From Phytophthora quininea (taxonomy: Eukaryota > Oomycota > Peronosporomycetes > Peronosporales > Peronosporaceae): a stretch of 64,000 bases of DNA. The stretch covers positions 124,001 through 188,000 of the forward strand of contig JAAVTG010000112.1 in NCBI GenBank assembly GCA_011947345.1. Reading direction: 5' to 3'. Of this stretch, positions 20,949 through 31,664 are shown piece by piece. How positions within the stretch are numbered: position 1 is the first letter of the stretch; every line of letters begins with the position of its first letter. The notes beneath the pieces are model-generated. The model was not told where the DNA came from, did not search any database, and saw nothing but the letters and a program-made list of their open reading frames with translations. The position numbers and the translations under genes were made by a program.

Positions 20949-22234
20949 ATGGCGGCGCTGCCTTCCGTGGACAGCTACACGATGGGAAACATCGTCACTC
21001 TACTGACGGACAAGGCGCTGCCCGAGACGCAAAAGTGGACGCTCCGCAAGGCCCGCGGGCTCGAGACGAGCGATCGCCTGCTCAAACCCACGTGGGCTAA
21101 GCGCTGGCGCGAGGCCAGGGACGGCGTCGAGAGCTTTCTCACCTACAAAAACGGCAAGCCCAGCCAGCAGTTCGTCGAGTACCTGGTCATGCAGGGCATC
21201 CTGTCTCGGAATCAGATCTGGCCTCCTTCGGACAGCGGGTCTGAGCCGTCCGAGGAAGCCACAGAGGCAACCCCAAAGTCAATCACAGAGTTGAAGGCAA
21301 CCCCAAAGTTGAAGTCAACGGAGCAGGTTGAGGCGGCAACAAACAAGAAGACTGCTCCACCAGAGCTAAGCCAGAAGAGAGGGCGCTCCAAGGAGAAGAA
21401 GCCAAAGCCCGTGAAGAAGAAGTCTCCCACCGCCAAACGCCAGAAGAGTTCCCCGCGAGCGACCTCCGTGTCCTCGCAGCGTTCGCAGTCGTCGACTCGG
21501 AAGTCAGTAGTTGATGACCAGGAAAGCAAGGTCGGATCCGTCACAGACGACACATACTCCACGCTCTGCAGCCAGTGGAAGTGTACATGCTGGAGTTCGT
21601 CGTGGTGGCGAGACGTCGCTGCAAGGAGTTGAGTAATGAGGAAATCCAAACGACACAACAAACGGCTGAGCTTCTGGAAGACATCCTAGCTTCCCAAAGA
21701 GGAATAATCACAGAAGTCAAAGAACTAGCAGCGTCGGCCCAAAATGCCAACGACAGCGATGATCCGACGGGCGACTGGAAGCTGCAGATTGAACGCAGTC
21801 AATTCATCCACGGCGGAGTGGTCGAATTCTTGACGAGTGTCAAGACCCACCTGCTGCGGCTAGAAGACTATCTCTACCGTCGCCTCTGTGCACTTCGTGA
21901 GGGTTCTCCGTCGTCGCCAAGTGCAACTAGCTCCACTATTGGACCGAGATTGGAGCTACTGGTCGACGGCATCGTCAAGCACTTGGAAAGCCTGCGCGAA
22001 GAGATCAACCAAGTAGCTTCTCAAGACGAGACAGCCGCCTCAGGGGAGCTGGCGAGCTCAGAAGGTAGCGAGGACGGTCAGTACTTTGGTGTTGCTTCTG
22101 GATCGAGCGGTTCTCAACTCACTCATGTCGATTGGCAATTTATTGCTGAAATATGCAGGCTCAGAGAGCGAGTAAGTCTGGACGCCGCCACCGCGTGGGA
22201 AGGAGATGTTATAGGCTGGGATCAAAGTAACTAG
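20949..22234 (+). CDS. AT-hook/HMLEF tandem family copy E
   Basis: 428 aa predicted from ATG 20949 (context GAAAATGG), which directly opens the family N-terminal domain (VTLLTDKALPETQKWTLRKA ... LLKPTWAKRWREARDGVESF). The hinge GILSRNQIWPP is encoded without the intron found at this place in copies B, C and D. A long linker follows with KATPK repeats and Lys-rich RGRSKEKKPKPVKKK. The frame shifts near 21558; one added C joins the linker to the first helical module (LQPVEVYMLEFVVVARRR). The second module is VVEFLTSVKTHLLRLEDYLY, with an acidic C-terminus. Divergent from the secreted protein gene upstream. Confidence 0.65.
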
Positions 22235-22322
22235 CCAAACGACATGCTATTCATTTTGAAAGATCCACGCCAAAGGTCATTTTGATATCCATCGATCCCC
22301 TCGCATTTCTGAAGTGGTCTCT

Positions 22323-25208
22323 ATGCGCCAACGATCGAGCGCTAGCACCGTTGGTGCTGTGTCTAAGCATGATACGACTCGGCTCAAGAAGACGGCGTCA
22401 ACCGACATGAAGAGTCACCGCAAAGACAACAAGTCCAGCGCCTCGATGTCCATCTGGGGCTTCGGCATTCTGTCCGTCGGTATTGCGCTGCTTTTGCTGC
22501 GAAATGCAATGTTGCTCGGCTTCGACAGTAATATTGAAGCTCTGTCGGAAGCGGAAAAAGTAGCAGCCTTCCTGGACTGGTTTCGTGGAGAGGGCGGCAA
22601 TGTTAGTAGCACCATCGCAGTGAAGACGTTCCCCGGAATGGGAAGAGGTTGGTTGGGGGTGCAGCTATATTGTGTTGGAATCGATGTGAGCTAATGGAGG
22701 ATACGTCGCAGGTGTGATGGCGCAGAAATCGATAGAGGAGAAGGACGAGTTGTTGTTTATTCCGAGCAGTATCATCATGTGCGAAAACTTCAGAAGTGTG
22801 GGGTCTTTGCCGACGGAAATGTTAACAAAGATTGTGTCATGTGTGTATTTAGATTTCACGACACAATTGCGCAAGAATGGAGTTCTGATCCAAAGCTATT
22901 AAAGAAAATGGCAAAGATCAGCAGCGAACAAGAGGAACTGCTGACGGCATTCCTGTTGTTGGAGCAGGCGAAACGGGCAAAGTCACGTTGGGCCCCATAC
23001 TTACAGTTGCTTCCTCCATTTTCATCACGGAGTGAAGTATTGTCACCCTTACTATTCTTAAGCGATACTGCTGTGGAAAGTTTATTGGACGAACGCATGA
23101 TCAGAGAAGCAACCAGCGAGCGAAAGCTAGCGAAGAAGGCATACAGCCGATTCAAGCGACTTTTCCGCGGGTTTGTAGATAACGACATGCTCCAGCTGCC
23201 GCAATATGTCTGGATGCGATTCCTTGTCAACTCGAGAGCGTTCACCATTCAAGGGCAGCGTGTGTTGGTTCCATTTGGGGACTTTTTCAACGGTAAATCC
23301 CATCACGAGGCTCGCCAGCGCGACAACGGGCAGCGTTTCTTGGATTTCCATGATTTTCAGACAGAGGGCATGTTCATCCGGGCAGATCGATCAACTATGG
23401 GCGGGAAACAAGTTTTGAAGACTATGGAGACAACAGCAACTACGTGTATTTCCTCCACCATGGTTTCTTAATGCAGAACAACAGCTTTGACTGTGCAGCA
23501 TTTCGTCTACCGCCAGTCCTCGAAACGAAGGAGTCTAGAGAAGGCGCCAAAGAAATACTTGAAGCTAAAAAGCGAGCTTTGTCACGTATCCGAGTGGAAG
23601 ACGAGCCGCTGGTTTGTATTTCACGAGCAGGTAAAGTGGAAGACACGGATTTACTCCGTATTTACTCGATATTGCACAACATGGATGCTGGGCTAGCTGC
23701 AGCGTGCAACGAACCAAAGTCCTTTTCAGATTGCTTCCCACCTGACCTAATGGCAGCAGATGATGCTGAATCTCAGCTGCAAGAGTTAACTCTGCTACTC
23801 AGTGGAGTTCAGCAACAACTGACGCGCTATCATGAGTCTCCCGGCTCTGAGCAGAACAATGAAGAATATAGTGACAGACATCATGTTGAAGAGTTTCGTT
23901 TGAGTCGAGAAGAAATCCTTCGCGGCGCTGTGGATGTTCTGGAACAATCAATTCCGAAGCTCGAGGAGGAAATCCGAATCCAGCATGAAGACGATGCTGT
24001 TAATGATGGCGAACACAACATTTCAGATAAACGTGCACGCTTTCTGCGTTGGATCGCACGCCACAACTTTCCAGTTAATCATCTAGAGCTTGGATATGTC
24101 AGCGATGCTGTTGGTTTGGGAGCGTTCGCTACTAAGCCACTCGCCCATGGTGAAACATATTTAAGTGTGCCAGTGAAAGTCGTCATGGATAGGAACTCGG
24201 CTTTAAAATCGAACTGGGTTCGGCGAACCATGCAGGGTTTTCAAGAAGAACGCTCTGGTGTCTCTCGAGACGAAATGCTGCTATTGCTTCACGTTTTAGA
24301 GGAGTCATTTGGCCCAGACTCTGACGATTCGCGATGGAAACCTTATCTTGATATGCTACCCATTCTGGACGATGAAATTACTCTTGGCTCACCTCTTTTT
24401 ACGAAGAAAACGACGAGCAGCTAGAGGCGCTAAAGGTACCGATCTTCTCACACTCGTAACGAATTACCGCGATCGCGTCGCTGAGGCGTATAAAGTTCTC
24501 TCTCAACATCTTCAAAACTTATCTGACAAGGACGCATTAATGTGGCTCACAGAACGGCGTTTTCGCTGGGCACATGCAACGGTTGACTCTCGTAGTATTT
24601 GGTGGAACAGCCAAAGACATCTCGTCCCTCTCCTTGACATGGTAAACTGCCAAGAGTTGAACCCAAAGCACAAGCCTCATAGCACCAACCTCGATTCAAC
24701 TGGGCGCCATGCAGACACAAAAGCGTTCTGGAAATTCAGCGAAGGTGACGAAGTGGTCGAAAACTACGCGCAGCCTAACTACATTTACCTGCTTTATCAC
24801 GGCTTCGTGCTCGACTCCAACAGTCACGATTGTGCTCATTTCCATGTCGAGTTGCCACGACAACAAAACCTTGTTCTGCTGCTCCAGCAGTTGGAAATCT
24901 TTTCGTGGACTTCGGACGTGTGTGTGTTATCTACCGATGAGAAAGCTGTCATGAGGTTTGCCAGCATTGCTCTTATAGCTTCGAATCCTGAAGAAGCGAT
25001 CAAGACGATCAGGACGACAACATCAGTGCAACAGCAAGCAATCACCTCAGCTTTGAAACATGTTGCAAGACAGCTCCAGCGGTTGAAATCCACCACCATG
25101 GAAACTACAAACAGCAACGACTTCAGGACGCAAGCAATCGTCAAGTACAGGCAGCAACAGCGTCACCAGTTGACAAGTCTGCGCGACGCACTCAACAAGC
25201 TGCAATAA
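22323..25208 (+). CDS. Membrane-anchored protein with two tandem SET domains (SETD3/LSMT-like)
   Basis: About 941 aa. ATG 22323; exon 1 to 22647; intron 22648-22711 (64 nt); exon 2 to TAA 25206-25208. A hydrophobic segment (GFGILSVGIALLLLRNAMLL, residues about 46-65) suggests an N-terminal membrane anchor. First SET region: AFLDWFRGEGG ... KTFPGMGRGVMA, later LVPFGDFFNGKSH and FEDYGDNSNYVYFLHHGF. Second SET region: HNFPVNHLELGYVSDAVGLG, LVPLLDMVNC, then GDEVVENYAQPNYIYLLYHG. These blocks match the N-H-S, G-x-G and Y elements of protein lysine/histidine methyltransferases of the SETD3/Rubisco LSMT class. Frame shifts near 22777, 23391, 24400 and 24435 need one base each; the corrected length is divisible by three. 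Substrate unknown. Confidence 0.7.
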
Positions 25209-25351
25209 GATGCTAAAACACTAAACCAGAGGGCTCAAACGAAAAACTCCCATCTTTCGATTGCATTACTCTTCAACTTCTTGTACTTTGCAGATAGAAA
25301 TTCATCTGCAAAGCGTCAAAAAGCGCTGACATCAGCTGCAGAGGATGTTGC

Positions 25352-26363
25352 TTAGCCGCGGAAGGTGCACGGGCGCGAGGCCTTGAAGGTCGTGCGGTGG
25401 TGCTTCTCGGCGGCACGCGGGAGACGGTGCGACAGCGGGAAGCTGATCTTCGAGTCGTGGTACTGCTGCACGCTGTGCTTCTGCGTGTCCTTGGCGGCCA
25501 CGATGGCAGTGCGCATGATCTGGATCGAGCGCGGGCGGGCGCGGTGACGGCCAGCCAGCTCCGAGTACATCTGCTCCACGGCCTTGCACAGAGTCACGTC
25601 ACGGTACTCCTTGTACATGTTGTGGGTGCCGCTGCGCGAGTTGTAGCGGATCCAGATGCCGTAGTTCTTGACGATGCGGCGGTTCTTCTCCGTCAGCTAT
25701 AAGAGCACAATAATATTGTCAGTAAACCGAATCCGACAGACACCATTTGTCAACTTTCGGCTGCCAGCATTTTGTTTTTCTTCGCGGTGCACTGTTGGTG
25801 TTTTGCAATGGGCTTACAAGAGCTTTGACCCCCTCATTTTGTCCATCCACGAGAGCGACACAACGGATTACACCGCGATCTCCATAGCGAAAGCGGTTTG
25901 CAAGCTGGAGCGGAGAGAGGCATGAGGGGTGGGCCGCTCTCTCCGCTCTCGTGGCAGGCAAGCGCTTGTGGCTGGTCGCTAGGAGTTAATACCGGGGCCA
26001 TCTCCCTACTATTGTCATTAACAACAGTAGAGTGCAAGAGATTGACAAGAGTCGTATCTTCATGCAGCGACGGCCCCTGGCAGCTGGAGCTTGAGCGGAC
26101 GGAGCCTACTGACCTCGTTGATGTCGAGGATCTCGCCCGTGGTCTTCTTCATCTTCTTCATCTGGTGCAGGAAGTACCAGAAGCGCGACTGGGCCAGCAC
26201 CGGGTTGGGGGCGAACAGCTTCATGCGGTAGGCCGGCGGGTTCGGCTCCTTCTCGGTGGGGGCCTTGCGGCCAACGACTTGGAACTGACGGATCTGTTGC
26301 ACACAGTTTCCTATTAGCCATTGCATCCACCTTTCTACGATCTTAGCCCTTCCGTACCGGCAT
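25352..26363 (-). CDS. RPL18A: 60S ribosomal protein eL20 (L18a)
   Basis: 176 aa, no frame error. Exon 1 is only ATGCCG (26363-26358), intron 26294-26357 (64 nt), exon 2 26293-26114, intron 25697-26113 (417 nt), exon 3 25696-25352. The joined protein begins MPIRQFQVVGRKAPTEKEPN and contains FWYFLHQMKKMKKTTGEI, SGTHNMYKEYRDV and SFPLSHRLPRAAEKHHRTTF, all diagnostic of eL20. It is a structural component of the large cytosolic ribosomal subunit. Exact length and strong conservation make it the best control for sequence quality here. The second intron is unusually long for this genome and holds a 12-bp inverted repeat. Confidence 0.93.
25697..26113 (-). other. 417-nt intron in the eL20 gene
   Basis: GT-AG intron, about six times longer than the others here. 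It contains a hairpin-forming pair, GAGCGGAGAGAG at 25908-25919 and CTCTCTCCGCTC at 25937-25948. I see no clear C/D box pair, and an H/ACA RNA cannot be confirmed by eye. Confidence 0.6.
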
Positions 26364-26583
26364 GGTGCTGCTTGAAAGGGAGTCTTCCGGGGAATGAAGC
26401 GACCGAGCGCAAAGGCGGACGGCCAACACAAATTTGACTGGCTGCGAGCCGCGACTTGTTCTTAAGTACGAATTCACATAACCGACTGACTACAGCTACC
26501 GAACCCTGTTGAAACGCATATTGAAACGACGCAATCTATTTAGAAAGGGTACAGTGTGCCACAACCACAACACACTCATCGCA

Positions 26584-27078
26584 CTACGGATACTCGGCCG
26601 CCTTGACGTACTTGCGCCACTCGACGCCAAAGAACGAGCAAATGTCGAAGGCTGGGTCCAGTGGGTCGATCTCTTCCAGTCGGGCGATGAGGTTGCGGTA
26701 GCGCAGGGCCTTGTGCGCGATCAGCGCGCTCTTCGTTTTGGCCTCGGGGTCCTTCTTGACAGCGGCTAGGAGACGCTGTGCATTGGCGAAGAAGTGGTCG
26801 CGTACGCGGTCGTCGTTGTAGAGCAGTCTCAGTGGAGGACGAGGCTGCATCCGTCGCGCGGTGGTGGGGTTGACAGCGTAGTTTGCACGCTGGCGCTTGT
26901 TGTCTCTCGGGGCGTCCACACGAGGCGCCTTGTCGACAGATGTATCGACAACCAGCGGCTGGTTGGTGGTGTTTTCGTTCGTGGACGTCTCGTCGTCACT
27001 GGCGTCCTCACTCAGCTCTGCGGCTTCGACGTCGGGCTTGACGTCACAAGGAGACAGATCGGGCTTCGGAGCAGCCAT
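26584..27078 (-). CDS. Hypothetical protein, acidic N-terminus and conserved-looking helical C-terminus
   Basis: 164 aa from ATG 27078 (MAAPKPDLSPCDVKPDVEAA); the frame is open further upstream to 27171 but that extension looks like leader sequence. The first half is low-complexity and acidic (SEDASDDETSTNENTT) with a basic patch (RDNKRQRANYAVN). The second half is helical: DDRVRDHFFANAQRLLAAVK ... ALRYRNLIARLEEIDPLDPA, ending FFGVEWRKYVKAAEYP. I do not recognise the family. It lies upstream of eL20 on the same strand, about 220 bp away. Confidence 0.6.
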   Translation of the reverse strand: MAAPKPDLSPCDVKPDVEAAELSEDASDDETSTNENTTNQPLVVDTSVDKAPRVDAPRDNKRQRANYAVNPTTARRMQPRPPLRLLYNDDRVRDHFFANAQRLLAAVKKDPEAKTKSALIAHKALRYRNLIARLEEIDPLDPAFDICSFFGVEWRKYVKAAEYP

Positions 27079-27171
27079 TGGCAAGTGGTCTCGTGGTCTC
27101 TGCGGGCGGCGGATTTGAGAATGGCAAGCCGCACCCAACGGATCTCTGTGAGCCATAGAGGATCGCATCAT

Positions 27172-27979
27172 AGCTCAAGCGAAGAAAGAAAAACTATCGG
27201 TACAGTTTTTTTAAAGACTGCTGTTGAGAGCTCTTGCTGGTGGTTGCGTAACGTCGCAAGATCGATGCAAGTCTAGTGAGGACAAGGCTGCATGCTGGAG
27301 TGTCCTGCGTCTCACCCCAGTGCACCCCATCGGCGCAAGATTTTTTCCCCAGAAAAAGTAGGATCCGAAACGTCGAGAATGCGGTGGACGCTGGACGCTT
27401 GTCAACACTCCGTAGTGGCGCGGACCTCTGGGATTTGTAGTCTGTCGGCCAGGCATCGAGGCAAGAAAGCAATCGTTCGTCGCCAACCAAAGGCCTTTTC
27501 GATGAGCACAACTGGTCTCCTTTCACGTAGCCGACTCAATTTTTTGTTGTTGTCGAAGCGGCGCATGCAGTTACAAGGAAGGCATTCATAACCAACCAGC
27601 ACCGATGTGTTTCTTGGGTTTCGTCAGCTGCACGGTCTTCCCAAGAAGATCGTCTTTCAAGAAAGCGTCCGATTTTTTTAATTATTTTGATGGTTAGTCA
27701 GCTCACAAAAGTCGGAGCCGCCGCTGCTCCTCGCAGCTTGTGCTTTGCCTGCCAGAGAGAATTTGCCACAAGTTCGGTAGATCGATTGCATCCTGGACAT
27801 CTTCTCAGTTTGTTACGGCATTTGCTGGGGGAAATCATCAGACGTCCAAAAATTGCAGAGCGCTCAAGTCATGCCTGCAGGATGTCCTCCAGTCCGACGT
27901 CTACTGTAAATAAAACTCAAAAATGTAGAAATCAGCAGTTGATTTATCGGTACTGTAGCGCTTTGGTCGTCGCACGCCT
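27172..27979. other. Intergenic, no gene recognised
   Basis: About 800 bp between the hypothetical gene and the mitochondrial carrier. Several short frames are open on both strands but none shows a domain, a signal peptide or consistent start context. It probably holds the 5' region of the hypothetical gene and the 3' region of the carrier. Confidence 0.5.
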
Positions 27980-28854
27980 CTACTTCTTGGCCTCCATGTC
28001 CTCCAGAGCCTGACGCACCAGTTTCGCGCCCGTCACCATAAAGAGCGTTTGCCACACGCCGAGACACATCCTGGGCACGATGCCCTTGAACAGACCCGCG
28101 GGTCCCTGCTCCTTCACCACCGTGCGGAAGACCTGCATCATGTTCTGCTTGGGTTCTCCGCGGTCAGCAGCCGACTGCATTTGGATGCGCGCCACTTCAA
28201 AGGGGTGGTTCCAGCAGGACAATCCACCACCGACAATACCAGCACCAGCCTCCTGGGCCACCGTCAGCTTGGCATCTTTATCTCCATGGAAGATCAGCTT
28301 GAACTGGCCACGGACGATCTCCGTGAAACCCTGACGGGACGCCCAATTGGTCGCCTGACGGAATGCAATGGCAGTTCCGCCAGGGTAGAAGCCTTTAAGA
28401 CCATGAGCGCCGTAGACGTTGCGGACGCGCTGGCTGGTGGAGATGGAGCGGTCTCCAGTGACTGCAGCCGTCACCAGGAAGGTGCAGGGACCCATCACCA
28501 CTACCTGGCAGACACCACCACCGGCACCAGCCAGGAATCCGGTGGCCCCTTGGCCTACGCCGGCCGCCAGCAGCGAGTCCGAGATGGCCTCCTTACTGAA
28601 GAGCAGGATGGCGCCCTTGGACGCCGACTCGACCATCTTGGGGCCGGTACCCGCCCAGAAGGCGGACACGCCGCCACCATCACGCATGACGTTGCGGAAG
28701 GCCTGCACCGTCGACTCGTTGCGGTAGCGGCCCATGCGCGTTTTCCAGACCTCGAAGGGCATGCCCAGCGTGGCGGCCTCTAGACACTGCAGCAGACCGC
28801 CGTTGAACAGGTCGCGGGGGCCCACTTTCTTGCCGTTGGAAGGAGGGGAGACAT
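27980..28854 (-). CDS. Mitochondrial carrier family protein
   Basis: About 291 aa. ATG 28854 (MSPP...) is out of frame by one base with the body; adding one C to the run at 28844-28847 joins them and gives 292 codons. Three repeats of about 90-100 aa are visible. Carrier signatures P-x-[DE]-x-x-[KR] are seen as PFEVWKTRM in repeat 1 and PFEVARIQM in repeat 3; repeat 2 has a degenerate GPCTFLV. Gly-rich helix pairs are also present (GFLAGAGGGVCQVVVMGP, AGAGIVGGGLSCWNHP). These proteins exchange metabolites across the inner mitochondrial membrane. The specific substrate cannot be told from the residues I can check. Confidence 0.85.
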
Positions 28855-28931
28855 CGGTGCGGGGCTTGCGGAGCGGATTCGGATGTGGGGCAGCAGCTAA
28901 AGTGGTTCAAGTTGGGTAAATCACCGCGGTT

Positions 28932-29471
28932 TTAGCGCGCGTCATCGAGATGGGTCGTAGAAAGGGGCGTGACGCAGCGTGTTGGGGCAAGCTGACGTGT
29001 TCGAGCCGGCAGGCTCCACCCACCAGAAGAATTGGCGCCCACAAGAGGCAATAGCTCTGCAGCGCGTTGGCGCTTCCTTTCGCATTCGTCGTCGGTAAGC
29101 GCCAATTTTGAGAACGCTGCGCGCCAGCAGTTCGAGAAGATGGACATGATCGGGACTCTGGTAAAACGTTGGCTTGGGCGGACTGCTCTGAGGGAGAAGA
29201 GCAAATCTCCATTATGAGCAGCCATATCGGCCGTGCGATTGAGCAACCAACGCTTGTAGAAAGGGTCTTGTATTTCATCGGGCTCTCTTGCCGCGACGTA
29301 TTGCACACAGCGCAGGCTTGCGGTCCGAGCGTAGGCCGTAACAATGGACCAATCGGCTGAAAAAGTGTCCAGGAAGGCATCGATCAAGAGGTCTACTGGT
29401 GGCAGACTCTTTGGCAGGCAGTAGCGCGTTGCCATACACGCTGCGAGGAGCAGCAGCGGCGGATCCGCCAT
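28932..29471 (-). pseudogene. Orphan N-terminal module of an ankyrin family protein
   Basis: From ATG 29471 the protein reads MADPPLLLLAACMATRYCLP ... LLIDAFLDTFSADWS ... RCVQYVAARE ... RWLLNRTADMAAHNGD, which is the N-terminal module shared by the ankyrin proteins at 31.7, 33.8 and 37.6 kb. Where those continue into ankyrin repeats, this frame diverges (from about 29215) into unrelated sequence and stops. It lies next to the broken left-arm ankyrin gene but in the opposite direction, so it is probably the displaced start of that gene. Confidence 0.55.
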
Positions 29472-29746
29472 GAAGCTAAAGTTTAGCTCAAAATTACTAA
29501 TCCCGTCGCCCACCACCACAAGTCCACTCGTTTGTGCCCACCAAACCTGGACAGCTCGATAATAACGTTAGAAAGCCCCAACAAGGTGAATGGACGTGGC
29601 TATCAAGCGTTGAATCGTTGTATCCGAAGGAAATCATGCCCAGCTTGGCAAGAGCTTTCATGTGTCGCCTCGACAGACTGTCTACGGAACTCATCAGCGC
29701 CGAGAATACCCACAATTTGCAGGACGTCTGCGTGTACCAACACTTC

Positions 29747-31374
29747 AATGGCTAATGGAGGTCTATCTGCCGGGCGAGCCTCTGAACCACGTGACAGACG
29801 TCGCGGCTGAGGCAGGTCATCTGAAAGTCTTGCAGTGGCTCTTTGACAGACACAGGGAGAGAACTGTCTGGGGAGGTCACGAGATGTGTGGCGCGCTCGA
29901 GCTCGGTCACTTGCTTCCGGTCTGTTCTCGTGAAGAAACTTGACAATGTCCAGCCGACCACAGCGAGCCGCCCAATCCATCGCAAACGTGGTGCAGCCTT
30001 CCTTGCGGTGCGTGTGCAGCCACTCGACGACGTCCAAGTGGCCCTTAACAGCAGCTTGCCTCATCGCCTGGATGGAGCACCCTCAGTTCGATGCTGGTGG
30101 AGCCACTCGACGACCTCCAAGTGACCAAACTCAGCAGCTCCATCCATCTCAGCGATCGTACAGCCTTCCGTGTGGTGTTGGTGCAGCCACTGCACAACGT
30201 TGAGGAAGCCGTTGGCGGCAGCCTGGTCCATCGCTCTCTTTGTACATCCCTCGGTTCGGTTGTCGTGCAACCACTTGACCATGTCCAGGTTGCCACTAGC
30301 AGCAGCAGAGTCCATCACAGCAGTACTGAAGTCGCCTGACGTATGCGCGTGGAGCCACTTGACAACTTCGTACTGCTCGAACTCGGCAGCGATATCCATC
30401 ATCGCTGCACTGATCAATGGGCTCTTTTCATCGTAAATCCACTGCAGGATATCCAAATGCCCAGACTGCACGACTTCCAATGCAACGCTACGGCTAAGTT
30501 TCAGACCCAAGTCGTGATACAACCACTGGACAACGTCGAGGCGGCCAAACTTGGCCGCGAGCAGAAGTGCGTAGTCCAGAGGCCCACCTCGTCCCCGGCC
30601 GCCTAATCCTCGCGACGCCAGAAGTTTCAGGAACGACAGCTCGCCATCGCGTAGTGGAGATATCCACTCAATCCGCGTGTCCCTCACATCGAACCGCTCA
30701 ATGAGGTAGCGTGCGGTCTCCCACTGGCAACCGTCGACTGCCTTGGACAGCACAAACGAAATCGACGCCTCGCTTGGATGGCTGTCTTGACAGAGCCACC
30801 TGACAACATCCTGATGCCCGAAAACCGCCGCAAAGCACAGCACCGCAGCTCGACACTCTGGTCGTGGGTCAGCGTGCGTTCGGAGCCAGTCGACCACCTC
30901 GCTGCACAACCGACGCGATGGACCTCGCAGCACAAGAAGGACACTTGCAAGTCGTCCAGTTCCTTCATGAGAACCGTACGGAAGGCTGCACAGCCAAAGC
31001 GATGGATCACGCGGCGTCTAATGGCCACCTTGACGTCCTCCAATTTCTCCACGAGAATCGGTCGGAAGGCTCAACGACTGCTGCAATGGACAAGGCGACG
31101 GCACACGGACAGTTCCGCGTGGTCAAGTGGCTCCACTACAACCGGCACGAAGGCTGCTCGACGTCAGCGTTGACGACGGCGATTCTACGAGGAGACTTTG
31201 AGCTTGCGCTGTTCCTGCACCTGCATCGGTCGGAGGGTTCCTTCTCGACCGTAATGAGAGTGCCATTATTCCCGTGGAGATGCAGCAGTGGCTTCAAGTG
31301 ACTTTCCCCAGGAATTCGCCAGCTTCACCTTCACCGGACCCGTTCTCGATCCACGGAGAGAGGAGGTCCCTTGA
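29747..31374 (+). pseudogene. Ankyrin family gene Y, left copy, broken by an internal inversion
   Basis: Bases 29751-29913 read plus-strand MEVYLPGEPLNHVTDVAAEA ... EMCGALELGHL. Bases 29914-30900 are the same gene in reverse orientation (minus-strand ankyrin repeats). From 30901 the plus strand resumes with CTTDAMDLAAQEGHLQVVQF and continues to a stop near 31374 after EFASFTFTGPVLD. Flipping 29914-30900 restores the order seen in the right copy. The N-terminal module is missing from this strand. Further one-base shifts at G runs (about 30085, 31229) are shared with other copies and may be base-call errors. Repeats are of the WLHxxRxEGCTxxAMDxAAxxGHLDVV type. Confidence 0.7.
29914..30900. other. 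987-bp inverted segment within the left arm
   Basis: The junctions are clean: GGTCACTTG ends at 29913 and GCTGCACAACC starts at 30901. When the block is reversed, both junctions become continuous with the sequence of the right-arm copy. No transposon ends, target duplications or extra bases are seen at the breakpoints. Confidence 0.8.
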
Positions 31375-31664
31375 CAAGCGGTGGCATTCTTCATTCATAC
31401 CTTTGTTGACCCGTGTTCTGGAAGATCAGCAAGTTGAGGCGGGGTCTGATACCGTCTTCCTTTCTACCAATCCAGATGCGTTATTGCATCTGATACCGTC
31501 GACGAGCCGTCGTGCATGATGTTGAAGTTGTCTCTCACCCAATCAGCGACCGGTATTCTATGCATCCGAATGCAACGTGAGGTCGGCACGGCAGCAGCTT
31601 CTGCAGTCGCCGATCCGCCTCGCAGACAGCACCAAGAAGCTCCTCACGGACCAAAGACACCGAG

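Noticed and set aside
27194..27526. 110-aa minus-strand ORF near 27.3 kb
   Set aside because: No start context, no domain, and overlapping ORFs in other frames of similar length.
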